Shown in pieces: positions 42,800-52,726 of a stretch of DNA of 64,000 nucleotides. The notes under the pieces were generated by a model. The model saw nothing but the letters and a program-made list of their open reading frames with translations. It was not told the origin of the DNA and ran no database searches. How positions within the stretch are numbered: the first letter of the stretch is position 1; each line of letters opens with the position of its first letter. Both the position numbers and the translations under genes were made by a program. Source of the stretch: Chitinophaga sp. Cy-1792 (GTDB lineage Bacteria; Bacteroidota; Bacteroidia; Chitinophagales; Chitinophagaceae); assembly GCF_011752935.1 (NCBI RefSeq), contig NZ_VWWO01000001.1, forward strand, positions 2,294,001 through 2,358,000, read 5' to 3'.

Positions 42800-44164
42800 T
42801 TAGAATATGGTGAATTCTACGCGTCTGTTTTTCTGTCTTCCTTCGGCGGTTTTATTGCTGGCAATAGGCTGTGAAGGGCCATAGCCTTTGGCTTCGATCC
42901 TGTTAGGCAGTACACCTCTTTCGACCAGGTATTGTTTAACAGCTTCTGCTCTTTCGCGGGAGAGTTCCATATTGCGTTTGAGGGAACCTACGTTATCGGT
43001 ATGCCCTGAGAGTTTAAGGTTCAGGTTTTTGCGTTTGAGCAGGTCGGCAACACGGTCGAGTGCAGCGTAGGAGTGTTCTTTGATGGTCGCTTTGGCGAAA
43101 TCGAATTCCAGGTTTTGGATGGCTTCTTTTACGATGCGGTTATCCTCTTCTGTGATGGTAATTTTTTCTTCGACTTTAGGAGGTTCTGGTAATGGGCATC
43201 CGGAGCCATCTACTTTTACGCCGGCAGGCGTGCCAGGGCATTTATCGAAGAAATCGGACACACCGTCATTGTCTGAATCTTTTGTCAGTTTATCTACTTC
43301 AGCCGACAACCTGGCATTATTAGCCGCCGATGCGTCGAGTTGTGTGCGGAGGGCAGTTTTCTGGGCTTGCAGTTCATCATACATTTGTTTTGCAGGATTA
43401 TGGAACTGCAATTGTGGCTTGCCTTTGCGGCCGAGGGCAAACTCGATACCTACGTGGCCATAGGAGAATTTGTCTTTATTTGGGCCATGCGGATAGCCGT
43501 CGAGGTTATCACCATCAACGTAGTACATCGTATAGCCGAGGTCGAGATTGATCAGTTCGGAGAGGTTGAATTTGATACCGGCACCTACAGGTATTACCAG
43601 TTCGCTGATAGTACCGCTGGGTTTATAGTCGTAGCTGGTACCGTTTGTCAGTGTCAGGGTGGGGCTATAACCTGCCAGACCACCGCCCACAGAGGCATAC
43701 AGGGTGGCAATATTTTTACGTGTCAGCCAGTTGACGGTCGTGATATTGAATACAGCGTTCAACGTACCGGTGTATTTCAGTTTGGTCGTGTATTTCTCGA
43801 AGGGGCTGGCTAGTGGCTGGCCGTTGCCCAGGTTTTTGCTGTTATCGGCTTTTAGCTGGCCACCGAGATAATCGAGGCGCAGGCCGAAGAAATGGAAGAT
43901 CTGGTACTGTACATAGGCGCCGTAGCCGAAGTCAGCTTTCCATTTGGTAAAATCGTTGGTGCCGCCGGTAGCTGCAACGGGGGCGAGGATACCGCCGTTT
44001 ACACCGATATACCATTTTTTGTAGTCTTTCATGCCCTGGAACAGCGGCGCTGCGGGTTGTGGAGTAGTGATCGTAGTCGTGGATGCTTCATCCTGCGCTT
44101 TCGTCACTTTTGGCAGGAATGCCAGCAAAACAATGGCAATATGCCACAGCATGGATTTTTTCAT
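42800..44164 (-). CDS. OmpA-family outer membrane protein with TSP3 repeat
   Basis: A 454-residue protein that tethers the outer membrane to peptidoglycan. The signal MKKSMLWHIAIVLLAFLPKV is followed by an N-terminal barrel (residues 30-255; KKWYIGVNGGILAPVA, FFGLRLDYLGG, FKFNLSELINLDLGY-like strands, FSYGHVGIEFALG), a coiled coil rich in Ala/Leu, a thrombospondin-3-type calcium repeat DSDNDGVSDFFDKCPGTPAG, and an OmpA C-terminal domain with peptidoglycan-binding motifs KLSGHTDNVGSLKRNMELS and RAEAVKQYLVERGV, ending KNRRVEFTIF. This layout is frequent in Bacteroidota. Start at 44164; an ATG at 44176 adds four residues. Confidence 0.92.
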   Translation of the reverse strand: MKKSMLWHIAIVLLAFLPKVTKAQDEASTTTITTPQPAAPLFQGMKDYKKWYIGVNGGILAPVAATGGTNDFTKWKADFGYGAYVQYQIFHFFGLRLDYLGGQLKADNSKNLGNGQPLASPFEKYTTKLKYTGTLNAVFNITTVNWLTRKNIATLYASVGGGLAGYSPTLTLTNGTSYDYKPSGTISELVIPVGAGIKFNLSELINLDLGYTMYYVDGDNLDGYPHGPNKDKFSYGHVGIEFALGRKGKPQLQFHNPAKQMYDELQAQKTALRTQLDASAANNARLSAEVDKLTKDSDNDGVSDFFDKCPGTPAGVKVDGSGCPLPEPPKVEEKITITEEDNRIVKEAIQNLEFDFAKATIKEHSYAALDRVADLLKRKNLNLKLSGHTDNVGSLKRNMELSRERAEAVKQYLVERGVLPNRIEAKGYGPSQPIASNKTAEGRQKNRRVEFTIF

Positions 44165-44440
44165 GGGAATGTGCATTAGTGAAATAATTGCTAAAAAACC
44201 TTACTGGTCGGGGATAATAGTAACGTGAGTGCGGGCAGAGGTTATGAACAATCAGGCCGTTGTAATTGTCTAATAATGACAGCATTCAATGAAATGGCCT
44301 GTGCAGTAAAAATAATGATTATTCATTTAAATACTTATCTCACAATAATTAAAAATACAAAACTGACATAATTTCATATTCTTTCCGCTTGGCATAATCA
44401 TTGACAAACAGGCATTACACACGCATTTTACTTACAACTA

Positions 44441-44446
44441 AAGGAG
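44441..44446 (+). promoter_or_regulatory. Shine-Dalgarno sequence before dnaK
   Basis: AAGGAG lies 12 bases before the ATG at 44459. Clear Shine-Dalgarno sites are rare in this window, so it stands out and may mark high translation. Confidence 0.5.
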
Positions 44447-44458
44447 AATCTTAATACT

Positions 44459-46366
44459 ATGGGAAAAATAATAGGCATTGACTTAGGTACTACCAACTCA
44501 TGCGTTGCCGTAATGGAAGGTAACGAACCGGTAGTAATTGCCAATGATGAGGGAAGAAGAACGACCCCTTCAGTAGTGGCATTTTTGAAAAATGGAGAAA
44601 GAAAAGTGGGTGATCCTGCCAAACGTCAGGCTATTACCAACCCGGTAAACACCATTATGTCAGTAAAACGTTTCATGGGTCGTCATTTCGACGAGGTATC
44701 CAACGAACTGACACACGTGAGCTATAAAGTAGTAAGAGGGGATAATAACACCACTCGTATCGATATTGATGGCAGATTATATACACCGCAGGAAATCTCT
44801 GCGATGATTCTGCAGAAAATGAAAAAAACAGCAGAAGATTATCTGGGTCAGGAAGTTTCTGAAGCAGTAATCACTGTTCCTGCATACTTTAATGACGCTC
44901 AACGTCAGGCTACCAAAGAAGCAGGTGAAATTGCCGGCCTCACTGTTCGCCGTATCATCAACGAGCCTACTGCTGCGGCACTGGCTTATGGTATGGATAA
45001 AAAACACCAGGACAGCAAAATCGCGGTATTTGACCTTGGTGGCGGTACCTTCGATATTTCTATCCTGGAGCTGGGTGATGGCGTATTTGAAGTAAAATCT
45101 ACCAACGGTGATACACACCTCGGTGGTGATGACTTCGATAAAGTTATCATGGACTGGCTGGCTGACGAATTCAAAAAAGACGAAGGCGTTGATCTGCACA
45201 AAGATCCAATGAGCTGGCAGCGTCTGAAAGAAGCTGCTGAAAAAGCTAAAATTGAGCTGTCTTCTTCTTCTGAAACTGAAATTACCCTGCCTTATATCAC
45301 TGCAGTTGATGGTGTTCCTAAACACTTATCTAAAAAACTGACACGTGCTAAATTTGAAGCACTGAGCGACAGCCTGGTGGAAAGAACACTGGAGCCTTGC
45401 CGTAAAGCGCTGAAAGATGCAGGTATGAATACTTCCGAAATCGACGAGGTTATCCTGGTTGGTGGTTCTACCCGTATTCCTAAAATCCAGGAAGTGGTAG
45501 AGAAATTCTTCGGTAAAAAACCTAACCGTGGTGTAAACCCTGACGAAGTAGTAGCCGTAGGTGCTGCTATCCAGGGTGGTGTACTGACAGGTGAAGTGAA
45601 AGACGTATTGTTACTGGACGTTACTCCGCTGTCTCTCGGTATCGAAACAATGGGCGGTGTATTCACCAAACTGATCGAATCCAACACGACCATTCCTTCC
45701 AGAAAATCAGAGACCTTCTCTACTGCAGCTGATAACCAGCCTAGCGTAGAAATTCACGTACTGCAAGGTGAAAGACCAATGGCGAACCAGAACAGAACAC
45801 TGGGCCGTTTCATCCTGGATTCTATCCCTCCTGCTCCACGTGGCGTTCCTAAAATCGAAGTAATTTTCGATATCGATGCGAACGGTATTCTGCACGTAAC
45901 TGCCAAAGATCAGGGTACTGGTAAAACCCAGAACATCAAGATCGAAGCAGGTAGCGGTCTGAGTAAAGAAGAGATCGAAAAAATGAAAGCGGATGCGAAA
46001 GCTAACGAAGCTAGCGATAAAGAAGCACGCGATAAGATCGAAAAACTGAACAAAGCTGACAGCATGATATTCCAGACAGAAAAACAACTGAAGGAATACG
46101 GTGATAAACTGTCTGCCGACAAAAAATCAGTGATCGAAGCAGCACTCGCTAAACTGCAGGAAGCACATAAATCACAGGATATTGCAGCCATCGATACAGC
46201 AAGTGCTGAACTGGATGCTGCCTGGACAGCTGCTTCTGAAGAACTGTACAAAGCTACGCAGGGTCAGCCTGAAGGCGGTGCAGCACCAAACGACGGCGGT
46301 CAGCAACAGAGCCAGAGCAATGCTGGTGATGGCGTAACCGACGCTGAATTTGAAGAAGTGAAGTAA
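44459..46366 (+). CDS. dnaK: Molecular chaperone DnaK (Hsp70)
   Basis: A 635-residue ATP-dependent chaperone. The Hsp70 signatures are intact: [17 protein letters not shown] at the start, the middle motif [18 protein letters not shown], and [18 protein letters not shown]. The substrate-binding domain begins at about residue 385 after the linker [19 protein letters not shown], and the C-terminal tail is glutamine-, glycine- and aspartate-rich ending [11 protein letters not shown]. Upstream is a 290-base gap; the TGGCATAATCATTGA sequence there is discussed under rejected items. No grpE or dnaJ is adjacent. A terminator follows. Confidence 0.97.
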   Translation: MGKIIGIDLGTTNSCVAVMEGNEPVVIANDEGRRTTPSVVAFLKNGERKVGDPAKRQAITNPVNTIMSVKRFMGRHFDEVSNELTHVSYKVVRGDNNTTRIDIDGRLYTPQEISAMILQKMKKTAEDYLGQEVSEAVITVPAYFNDAQRQATKEAGEIAGLTVRRIINEPTAAALAYGMDKKHQDSKIAVFDLGGGTFDISILELGDGVFEVKSTNGDTHLGGDDFDKVIMDWLADEFKKDEGVDLHKDPMSWQRLKEAAEKAKIELSSSSETEITLPYITAVDGVPKHLSKKLTRAKFEALSDSLVERTLEPCRKALKDAGMNTSEIDEVILVGGSTRIPKIQEVVEKFFGKKPNRGVNPDEVVAVGAAIQGGVLTGEVKDVLLLDVTPLSLGIETMGGVFTKLIESNTTIPSRKSETFSTAADNQPSVEIHVLQGERPMANQNRTLGRFILDSIPPAPRGVPKIEVIFDIDANGILHVTAKDQGTGKTQNIKIEAGSGLSKEEIEKMKADAKANEASDKEARDKIEKLNKADSMIFQTEKQLKEYGDKLSADKKSVIEAALAKLQEAHKSQDIAAIDTASAELDAAWTAASEELYKATQGQPEGGAAPNDGGQQQSQSNAGDGVTDAEFEEVK

Positions 46367-46391
46367 GTACAATAACGCAAACATAAGCATG

Positions 46392-46428
46392 AAGGCATCT
46401 GGTTATTTTAATCAGATGCCTTTTGCTT
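46392..46428 (+). terminator. Rho-independent terminator after dnaK
   Basis: AAGGCATCTG (46392-46401) pairs with CAGATGCCTT (46413-46422), followed by TTTTGCTTTT. Confidence 0.75.
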
Positions 46429-46470
46429 TTAGCTTATTTCCTTATTTTGTAGCGGCTTAGCAGGGAACGC

Positions 46471-49083
46471 ATGTATTACAGACTAAGGTTTTATCTACAC
46501 TATCATACCTATTTCGGGCAGAATATATTCCTGCTGGGGAATATTCCCGTTCTGGGAAACAACAATCCGCAAAATGCCCTGCAATTGCATTGGCTACCCA
46601 ATGGCTGGTGGTATGCGGACGTTCATCTTCACCTCGACGAACCCGTTACTTTTCAATATTACTACCTGATCAGGGAACTGGAAACAACTACTATAGAAGG
46701 TGGTGTGCGTCAGGTGACGATTCAGGCAGCCTCTCCCTATGACCAGCTCTTCATAGATACCTGGAATGATGCTACTGCGTTGGAAAACAACTGGTCGTCA
46801 GCACCTTTTACACGGGTGTTTTTTCCGCATCAGCCGGCGAAAATTCCCGGCCAGCTTAGTGCCACGCATGTATTTAAGGTAAAGGCGCCATTGCTGGAGC
46901 CACATCTCACTGTCTGTATTTCAGGTAGTTGTGATGCACTCGGCAACTGGAATACCCAGCATCCTGTTCTGATGCAGTATGCCGCTGATGGCTGGTTTAC
47001 GGCTGCGATGGACCTGCATGATATACCTGTACCCATTTATTACAAGTACGGTATTTATGACCGGGAAAGTCAGCGTTTCCTGGAATTTGAGCAGGAAGAA
47101 AATCGTACGCTGTTAAATGAAGCGCAGCCAGGTATGCAGGTAACCATGCATGACGGCTTTGTGCGCCGTAAATACCAGCACTGGAAAGGTACTGGTCTGG
47201 CGGTGCCGGTATTCAGTCTGCGCAGCAAAAATGGATTAGGTACCGGTGAATTCGCGGACCTGCCAATGCTGGCCGATTGGGCTATTCAGCGAAACATCCG
47301 GCTGATACAGTTACTGCCCGTCAATGATACGATCAGCAGCAATACCTGGAAAGATTCCTATCCATATGCTGCGATATCTTCCTTTGCACTTCATCCCCTA
47401 TATATTCATCTGCCGGCAGTTGGCATGCTTCCTGATACGCATCCGTTGCAGCAGGAAATGAATGACTTACGTGATCGCCTGAACGAAAAACAGGCGGTAG
47501 ATTATGAAGCGGTGATGGGTTTCAAGATGAAATACCTGCGTGCTTTGTATGCACAGCAACAGGCACAGCTGGAGTCTGGCACCTACTGGCAATGGTTCGC
47601 GGCCAATGAGCATTGGTTATTGCCATATGCTGTTTTTAGTTACCTGAGAGATGTACACCATACCCCTGATTATACACGCTGGCAGCAGCTGGCTACCTAT
47701 GATGCAAGGGCGCTGAACAAACTGATTGTTAGTGATGTGCAGGCTGCGGAAGGTGTACGCTTTTATCTCTTTATACAATATCATCTGCATCTGCAATTAC
47801 AATCTGCCATAACTTCTATCCGCAAAAAAGGAATTGCCTTAAAGGGCGATATTCCTATTGGTGTAAGTCGTTACAGCGTGGATACCTGGATGCACCCCGG
47901 TTTGTTTAATACGGATATGCAGGCAGGTGCACCACCAGATGCTTTTACGGCTGAAGGGCAGAACTGGGGTTTCCCGGTATACAACTGGGCAGCTATGGAG
48001 GCGGATGGATTCGAGTGGTGGCGCCAGCGTTTGCAGCATATGTCGGTATATTTCGATGCATTCCGCATTGATCATATTCTTGGGTTTTTCAGGATATGGC
48101 AGATCCCGCGGGAGTCTGTGCAGGGCCTGCTGGGATTTTTTAATCCGGCTGTTCCGGTTAGCAGGGAAGAATTGATTTTCCTGGATATAGATTTTGAAGA
48201 AGCACGATTCTGTGAACCATATATTACAGAAGAGATGCTGGAAGAGACCTTCGGGAATTTTGCCGGTGTTATTAAAGATACCTACCTGGTAGCCCTGCGA
48301 AATGGCAGGTATGCACTGCAGGCAGGTTTCGATACACAACGAAAAATTCAGGACCAGGAATTACCCAAAGGATTGAAATCGGCCCTTAATTATCTGCTGA
48401 CAGAAATTCTTTTTATCAGGGATACCCGCTATGGCAAAACAGTGTACCATCCACGGTTCGACCTGATGTCTACTGCTTCATTTCAGGCATTACCGGGTGC
48501 TACGCAACAAAAGTTAAGCGACCTTTATCATCATTATTTCTACATAAGACAAGAGCATCGCTGGCGAAAAGAAGCGGTAAGAAAACTTCCCTATATCTGT
48601 AAGGCGACCGATATGCTCATTTGCGGTGAGGACCTTGGGATGGTGCCTGCCTGTGTGCCTGGTGTGATGCATCAGCTGGGGATATTAAGTCTTGAGATTC
48701 AGCATATGCCAAAATCTGCCGGCAAGGTTTTTCAGTCACCCGCTACTATTCCTTATTTGTCTGTGGTAACGCCGTCGACGCATGATATGCCTACCTTACG
48801 GGGCTGGTGGAAGAATCATCCTGCATTGGCAGCGCAGTACTGGCGGGAAATACTGGGAGAGAAAGGCCCGGTGCCGGCAGCATGTAGTGCAGATGTTATC
48901 AGAAAGATCGTAAAGCTGCATTTGCTATCTCCGGCGATGTGGCGTATATTTCAATTACAGGAATTACTGGCATTGGAGTCGTATCCTGTACCTGCCAACC
49001 CAGCAGAAGAAAGAATCAATGATCCTGCAGTCAGTGCCTGGTACTGGCGTTACAGGATGAGCATCAACCTGGAAGATATTTAA
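46471..49083 (+). CDS. malQ: 4-alpha-glucanotransferase with N-terminal starch-binding domains
   Basis: An 870-residue GH77 enzyme that transfers alpha-1,4-glucan segments in maltodextrin/glycogen metabolism. Residues 1-250 look like two CBM20-type modules (RFYLHYHTYFGQ..., then VCISGSCDALGNWN with the typical W-N end), followed by the catalytic barrel: GLAVPVFSLRSKNGLGTGEF, LIQLLPVNDT, KGDIPIGVSRYS, nucleophile region YFDAFRIDHILGFFRIW, acid region LICGEDLGMVPACVP and STHDMPTLRGWW. Plant DPE2 and some Bacteroidetes have the same tandem-CBM20 layout. A probable mobility toward glycogen is inferred. The dipeptide epimerase starts 17 bases later. Confidence 0.92.
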   Translation: MYYRLRFYLHYHTYFGQNIFLLGNIPVLGNNNPQNALQLHWLPNGWWYADVHLHLDEPVTFQYYYLIRELETTTIEGGVRQVTIQAASPYDQLFIDTWNDATALENNWSSAPFTRVFFPHQPAKIPGQLSATHVFKVKAPLLEPHLTVCISGSCDALGNWNTQHPVLMQYAADGWFTAAMDLHDIPVPIYYKYGIYDRESQRFLEFEQEENRTLLNEAQPGMQVTMHDGFVRRKYQHWKGTGLAVPVFSLRSKNGLGTGEFADLPMLADWAIQRNIRLIQLLPVNDTISSNTWKDSYPYAAISSFALHPLYIHLPAVGMLPDTHPLQQEMNDLRDRLNEKQAVDYEAVMGFKMKYLRALYAQQQAQLESGTYWQWFAANEHWLLPYAVFSYLRDVHHTPDYTRWQQLATYDARALNKLIVSDVQAAEGVRFYLFIQYHLHLQLQSAITSIRKKGIALKGDIPIGVSRYSVDTWMHPGLFNTDMQAGAPPDAFTAEGQNWGFPVYNWAAMEADGFEWWRQRLQHMSVYFDAFRIDHILGFFRIWQIPRESVQGLLGFFNPAVPVSREELIFLDIDFEEARFCEPYITEEMLEETFGNFAGVIKDTYLVALRNGRYALQAGFDTQRKIQDQELPKGLKSALNYLLTEILFIRDTRYGKTVYHPRFDLMSTASFQALPGATQQKLSDLYHHYFYIRQEHRWRKEAVRKLPYICKATDMLICGEDLGMVPACVPGVMHQLGILSLEIQHMPKSAGKVFQSPATIPYLSVVTPSTHDMPTLRGWWKNHPALAAQYWREILGEKGPVPAACSADVIRKIVKLHLLSPAMWRIFQLQELLALESYPVPANPAEERINDPAVSAWYWRYRMSINLEDI

Positions 49084-49100
49084 AACAGAAACAGCAACAG

Positions 49101-50114
49101 ATGGACTTGCATCTATATCCGTATGAGCTGAAATTCAGACATACCTTTACCATTTCACGTAAATCGAAAGACGTACAACCTTCGCTGGTAGTAGAGCTGA
49201 TAAATAAAGGCCTGAGTGGCCTTGGCGAAACAGTGGACAATTCCTATTACCACATGACTGTGCCTATGTTGATGGATGCCATCAACGAACATCGTGCATT
49301 TATCGAACAATATCATCTGACTACACCTGAAAAATTCTGGGAAGATCTTTACCCGAAATTCAGTGATAATATGTTTGCCTTATGTGCCCTGGACCTTGCT
49401 GCATGGGATTTGTACGGCAAGCAGAAAGGGATGCCGTTGTATAAGCTCTGGGGATTGGATATCTCCCGGAATCCTATGACAGACTATACGATTGGTATTG
49501 ATACGATAGAAAATATGGTGCAGAAGCTGGAGGAATTTCCATGGCCGATATATAAAATCAAGTTAGGTACCAAAGAAGATATTGCAATAATAAAAGCGCT
49601 GCGGCAACATACAGCTGCTGTTTTCAGGGTAGATGCCAATTGTGCGTGGGGAGTAGAGGAGACGATCAGCAATGCGATTGCTTTAAAGGAACTGGGTGTT
49701 GAATTTATCGAGCAACCTATGGCCGCTGCGGACAGAGAGGGCATGAAAAGGGTTTATGAGCATTCGGTACTGCCTTTGATAGCAGATGAGAGCTGTATTC
49801 TTGAATCGGATGTAGCCCGCTGTCATGGCTATTTTCATGGTATCAATATTAAGCTTGTAAAATGTGGTGGTATTACACCTGCCCGCCGTATGATTGCAGC
49901 AGCCAGAGCGCTGGGCATGAAAGTGATGACGGGCAGTATGAACGAGAGTACGGTGGGGACATCTGCGGTAGCACAGCTGTTACCATACCTGGATTATGTG
50001 GATATGGACGGGCCGTTATTGCTGGCAGATGATACTGCGACAGGTATTACCATGGAGCATGGCAGGGTCCATTATGCGGACAGGCCAGGCACCGGAGCTT
50101 TGCTGAAGCGATAA
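49101..50114 (+). CDS. Dipeptide epimerase (enolase superfamily)
   Basis: A 337-residue member of the muconate-lactonising/enolase superfamily, dipeptide-epimerase branch. The catalytic set is complete: KIKLG (KxK acid/base), DANCAW (metal Asp), FIEQPMAAAD (Glu), LIADESC (Asp), and NIKLVKCGG (second Lys), with the DMDGP end near the C-terminus. Members invert Ala-Glu or related L-dipeptides during peptidoglycan recycling. The exact dipeptide cannot be fixed from the sequence. It is 17 bases downstream of the glucanotransferase and may be co-transcribed; the two have no obvious metabolic link. Confidence 0.85.
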   Translation: MDLHLYPYELKFRHTFTISRKSKDVQPSLVVELINKGLSGLGETVDNSYYHMTVPMLMDAINEHRAFIEQYHLTTPEKFWEDLYPKFSDNMFALCALDLAAWDLYGKQKGMPLYKLWGLDISRNPMTDYTIGIDTIENMVQKLEEFPWPIYKIKLGTKEDIAIIKALRQHTAAVFRVDANCAWGVEETISNAIALKELGVEFIEQPMAAADREGMKRVYEHSVLPLIADESCILESDVARCHGYFHGINIKLVKCGGITPARRMIAAARALGMKVMTGSMNESTVGTSAVAQLLPYLDYVDMDGPLLLADDTATGITMEHGRVHYADRPGTGALLKR

Positions 50115-50122
50115 AACTTAAT

Positions 50123-50755
50123 TTATATAGCGGGCGGGTTGAATCCCGGCCAGAGAATTTCCTGGTAGTTGCCAAGTGCTTTTTTAACGGCGCGGGCGAC
50201 TTCCGGGATTTTTAGTCTCTGGGCATCCCTGCTGACGATTATTCTGTCGGCATAGGCAGTAGCCAACGATTTATCTTCCATGATAGTGGAGATAGGCGTG
50301 GTATCTGTTACCGGCATGCCTGTAGAGGAGAATGGCCATTTGGCGGCGATCTGTCGCAGGTATTCCTGCAAAGGTGCGGCGATGGCTGATTTAGCGGCGA
50401 GGCAGTAGATGTCCTGGAGATATCTCAGACAGAGGTCGGCACTATAGATGACATCCGGGGATTTATTGCCGGGGTAGTCGGTCAGAAGGGCGGGGATGTC
50501 GGAGGTGCTGAGATTGGGTAGTTGTACCAATTGCATGGTACGGTAAATAAAGGTGGCGGCCCAGAGGGCAGCATCCTGGTTAAAGACGGGGGCTTTACCA
50601 GGCATATCGGGAATATCCTGCAGGTATAAAGTTAACAGCATTTTATTGGCATCCTGTCTGGTTTGTTCATCAAACGGTGCGAGGCTTGCGCTAACATTGG
50701 GATTTCCTTCGCGTGTCAGGGATTGTATAAATTCCGCTAGATCCATAGGTTTCAA
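50123..50755 (-). CDS. bpX-like protein (MoxR-vWA-beta-propeller system type), last gene of the protease operon
   Basis: A 210-residue soluble, mostly helical protein without signal or membrane segment. Segments such as FNQDAALWAATFIYRTMQLVQL, YSADLCLRYLQDIY and IAAKWPFSSTGMP recall a small subunit described with MoxR-vWA-beta-propeller ternary conflict systems (bpX group); this is recognition from memory and not confirmed by search. There is no MoxR ATPase, vWA or propeller gene in this window. It is 39 bases downstream of the 91-residue gene and on the same strand. It could be a helical adaptor of the protease operon. The start at 50755 could be 50746 (MDLAEFIQ). Confidence 0.55.
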   Translation of the reverse strand: MKPMDLAEFIQSLTREGNPNVSASLAPFDEQTRQDANKMLLTLYLQDIPDMPGKAPVFNQDAALWAATFIYRTMQLVQLPNLSTSDIPALLTDYPGNKSPDVIYSADLCLRYLQDIYCLAAKSAIAAPLQEYLRQIAAKWPFSSTGMPVTDTTPISTIMEDKSLATAYADRIIVSRDAQRLKIPEVARAVKKALGNYQEILWPGFNPPAI

Positions 50756-50794
50756 TAGTCTTCACTATTCACCTGTAAAATAGGAAAAAGCTGG

Positions 50795-51070
50795 TTAAAT
50801 ACTATCATTGATTTCGTTCCAGCTGCTGACGAGGAAAACATAATCAACGATGGTGCCGGTAGCGGAGATTTGTTTACCTGCCATTGGCATGAGTGGATTG
50901 TCGGCGAAGGGGTTACCATCGGCGGGGCGGATGAGGAATTCGCCCTGGTCTGTGACGAGGTAAACGCCCAGGTGCTCACTTTTGCTATGCAGCCCGAATG
51001 TTTTCAGGGCAAGGCGGCCTCTCATTGTAACAGGGGCGGCTTTTTTGTCTGTTTTTTTATCTACTGACAT
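50795..51070 (-). CDS. Small beta-rich protein, partner of the C25-like protease
   Basis: A 91-residue protein. After a Lys-rich start (MSVDKKTDKKAAPV) come short strands: TMRGRLALKTFGL, SEHLGVYLVTDQGEFLIRPA and QISATGTIVDYVFLVSSWNEI, suggesting a small OB-like or SH3-like barrel. No family name can be given. Its start overlaps the end of the protease gene by 14 bases (51057-51070), an arrangement that suggests translational coupling and a physical partner. It could be an inhibitor, an activator or a substrate-recognition module of the protease. Confidence 0.6.
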   Translation of the reverse strand: MSVDKKTDKKAAPVTMRGRLALKTFGLHSKSEHLGVYLVTDQGEFLIRPADGNPFADNPLMPMAGKQISATGTIVDYVFLVSSWNEINDSI

Positions 51071-52592
51071 ATTCGCGATATCCGAGGATTTGATTATTTT
51101 TTTCTTTCACCACCAATACTTTGAGTTTGGGGGCATGACCATCCACACTGGCTGCTTCCGAAAATACATGAAATTTTACAGACGGTATATTTCCGGAGGT
51201 ATGTTTCGTTTTATTGATAAATAACTTTCGGTGAGTATTTGTTTTAAAATTTCTGTTATTGAGGAGGGTGTGCATTGATTTCTGGAGTTGTTCATCAGGT
51301 TCGGGGGTATGGTCTGCCGGTTCTGGTGAAGCGATGAAAGCATCCAGCATTTTCCCTCTGGCCTCCATGTTATCCCTTCTGTTTTGGATAGAGTTGATGA
51401 AAGACTGGTTATCATCCGTGTGGGGATCTTTTTCGTTAATAACGGGTTGGATAGATGGGTCGCCCATGAGATTGAACTGGGCGGCGGTTTTCAGTTCGTA
51501 GGGGTCCAATGCCGGGCCCATTTCATGCAGGAATTTCTGTCGTGCCTCCAGGAGTGCGCGGCCGGTGCTGGCACCGTTGAGGATATTGATCACGAAATAT
51601 TGTGTGAGGAGGTCAGCGAGGCCTTGTCCGGTGGAGGGGCCATAGGCGATATTGGAACTGCCGAGGAAAGCGATAGCATGATTGGCGAGGTAGCTGTTGG
51701 CCAGTCCTGGCGTCATGAAGACGTTTTTTGACGGGTCTATCAGCTGGGCGCCGTAGCAGCATTCTGCGGCAACGATGGTGCCTTTGATGATTTTACCATT
51801 TATGGTTTCAGGTTTCAGGGCAGGAGGGAATAATGTTTTCAGCTGGCCATAGTACCTGGGATTGTTGATAGCACCGTGCAGGTTAATAAAGTGCGTTTTA
51901 GGCATGAGTTGTTCTGCCGTCCAGGCGGCATTGGGGTCTGTGTGTTCGTTGGGAACCAGTGTCAGCGCGGTATTGTTGCCAAATATATTCAACAGTGATT
52001 TCTGTGTGGAATCCTGCCAGTCGGCACTGCTGAGAGAAAAATAGTTTTCGTATTGGGAGCGGTCCTGGGGAGCGTAGTCCAGGATATCCTGAATGAGTGA
52101 CAGCAGGTAAGCCGGGTCATTTTTGGCCGGGATATCCGGCAGGCGGCCTACGACGCGGGTAGGAGCAATAAATTTTCCGGGGTCTTTATCGTAGGGGGTA
52201 TCACAGGCATAAGGCAGATCGCTGGGGATAAGGGCGTCCGGATCAGTATCGCCGCTGATCAGGTTTTTGAGTTTCTGAAAAGGGATGATGTCCTGCGCGC
52301 CTACCAGCATCATATAACCTGGTGTATAAAAATTATAGAGCTGGTCGATGGCATTTTTTACCTGAGTTTCGTCTGCGGCGTTGGTAACCGTGGTAGCTTT
52401 GGCAGCGGACATCTGGGTGTCGTCATCGATGAAGATGGTGTGCGTATCCAGGTGATTGGCCAGGTCTGCCTGTACTAATTGCTGAAGGGCGTCGAGAATA
52501 GTCAGGTGTTGATCGCCGTATTTGGTGACCAAAGCGCTTTTGTTGGTAATAATAAGTTTGGTAGACTGCATGGCGATATCAGGGGTGGACAT
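51057..52592 (-). CDS. Cytoplasmic C25 (gingipain/caspase-like) cysteine protease
   Basis: A 511-residue protein with a caspase-like C25 peptidase fold. The His motif HFINLHGAINN (His239) and the Cys motif TIVAAECCYGAQ (Cys278 or Cys279) have the right order and spacing, and LMGDPSIQP (about 375-383) is the LxGDPs end found in gingipains and related C25 enzymes. There is no signal peptide: it begins MSTPDIAMQSTKLIITNKSA. Gingipains are secreted, so this member works in the cytoplasm, like bacterial caspase-type effectors. The C-terminal 130 residues, rich in charged and Asn residues, may be regulatory. It is the first gene of a three-gene operon. A conflict or regulated proteolysis role is inferred. 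Confidence 0.78.
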   Translation of the reverse strand: MSTPDIAMQSTKLIITNKSALVTKYGDQHLTILDALQQLVQADLANHLDTHTIFIDDDTQMSAAKATTVTNAADETQVKNAIDQLYNFYTPGYMMLVGAQDIIPFQKLKNLISGDTDPDALIPSDLPYACDTPYDKDPGKFIAPTRVVGRLPDIPAKNDPAYLLSLIQDILDYAPQDRSQYENYFSLSSADWQDSTQKSLLNIFGNNTALTLVPNEHTDPNAAWTAEQLMPKTHFINLHGAINNPRYYGQLKTLFPPALKPETINGKIIKGTIVAAECCYGAQLIDPSKNVFMTPGLANSYLANHAIAFLGSSNIAYGPSTGQGLADLLTQYFVINILNGASTGRALLEARQKFLHEMGPALDPYELKTAAQFNLMGDPSIQPVINEKDPHTDDNQSFINSIQNRRDNMEARGKMLDAFIASPEPADHTPEPDEQLQKSMHTLLNNRNFKTNTHRKLFINKTKHTSGNIPSVKFHVFSEAASVDGHAPKLKVLVVKEKNNQILGYREYVSR

Positions 52593-52726
52593 TAGAAAGG
52601 GAATTAATTTATCAAAAATACAGTATTAAGAATAACCTGCATACATTTCCTGCGTTAAATATATGGTGGTGAGTCTGCTTGCGAAAAAAAAATCTATGAA
52701 TTATTTTGGGGCAGATAAACTACGTT

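Noticed and set aside
44389..44405. Sigma-54-like site TTGGCATAATCATTGAC upstream of dnaK
   Set aside because: The GG spacing is right, but the conserved GC of the -12 element is GA here. Taken as chance resemblance without an rpoN survey.
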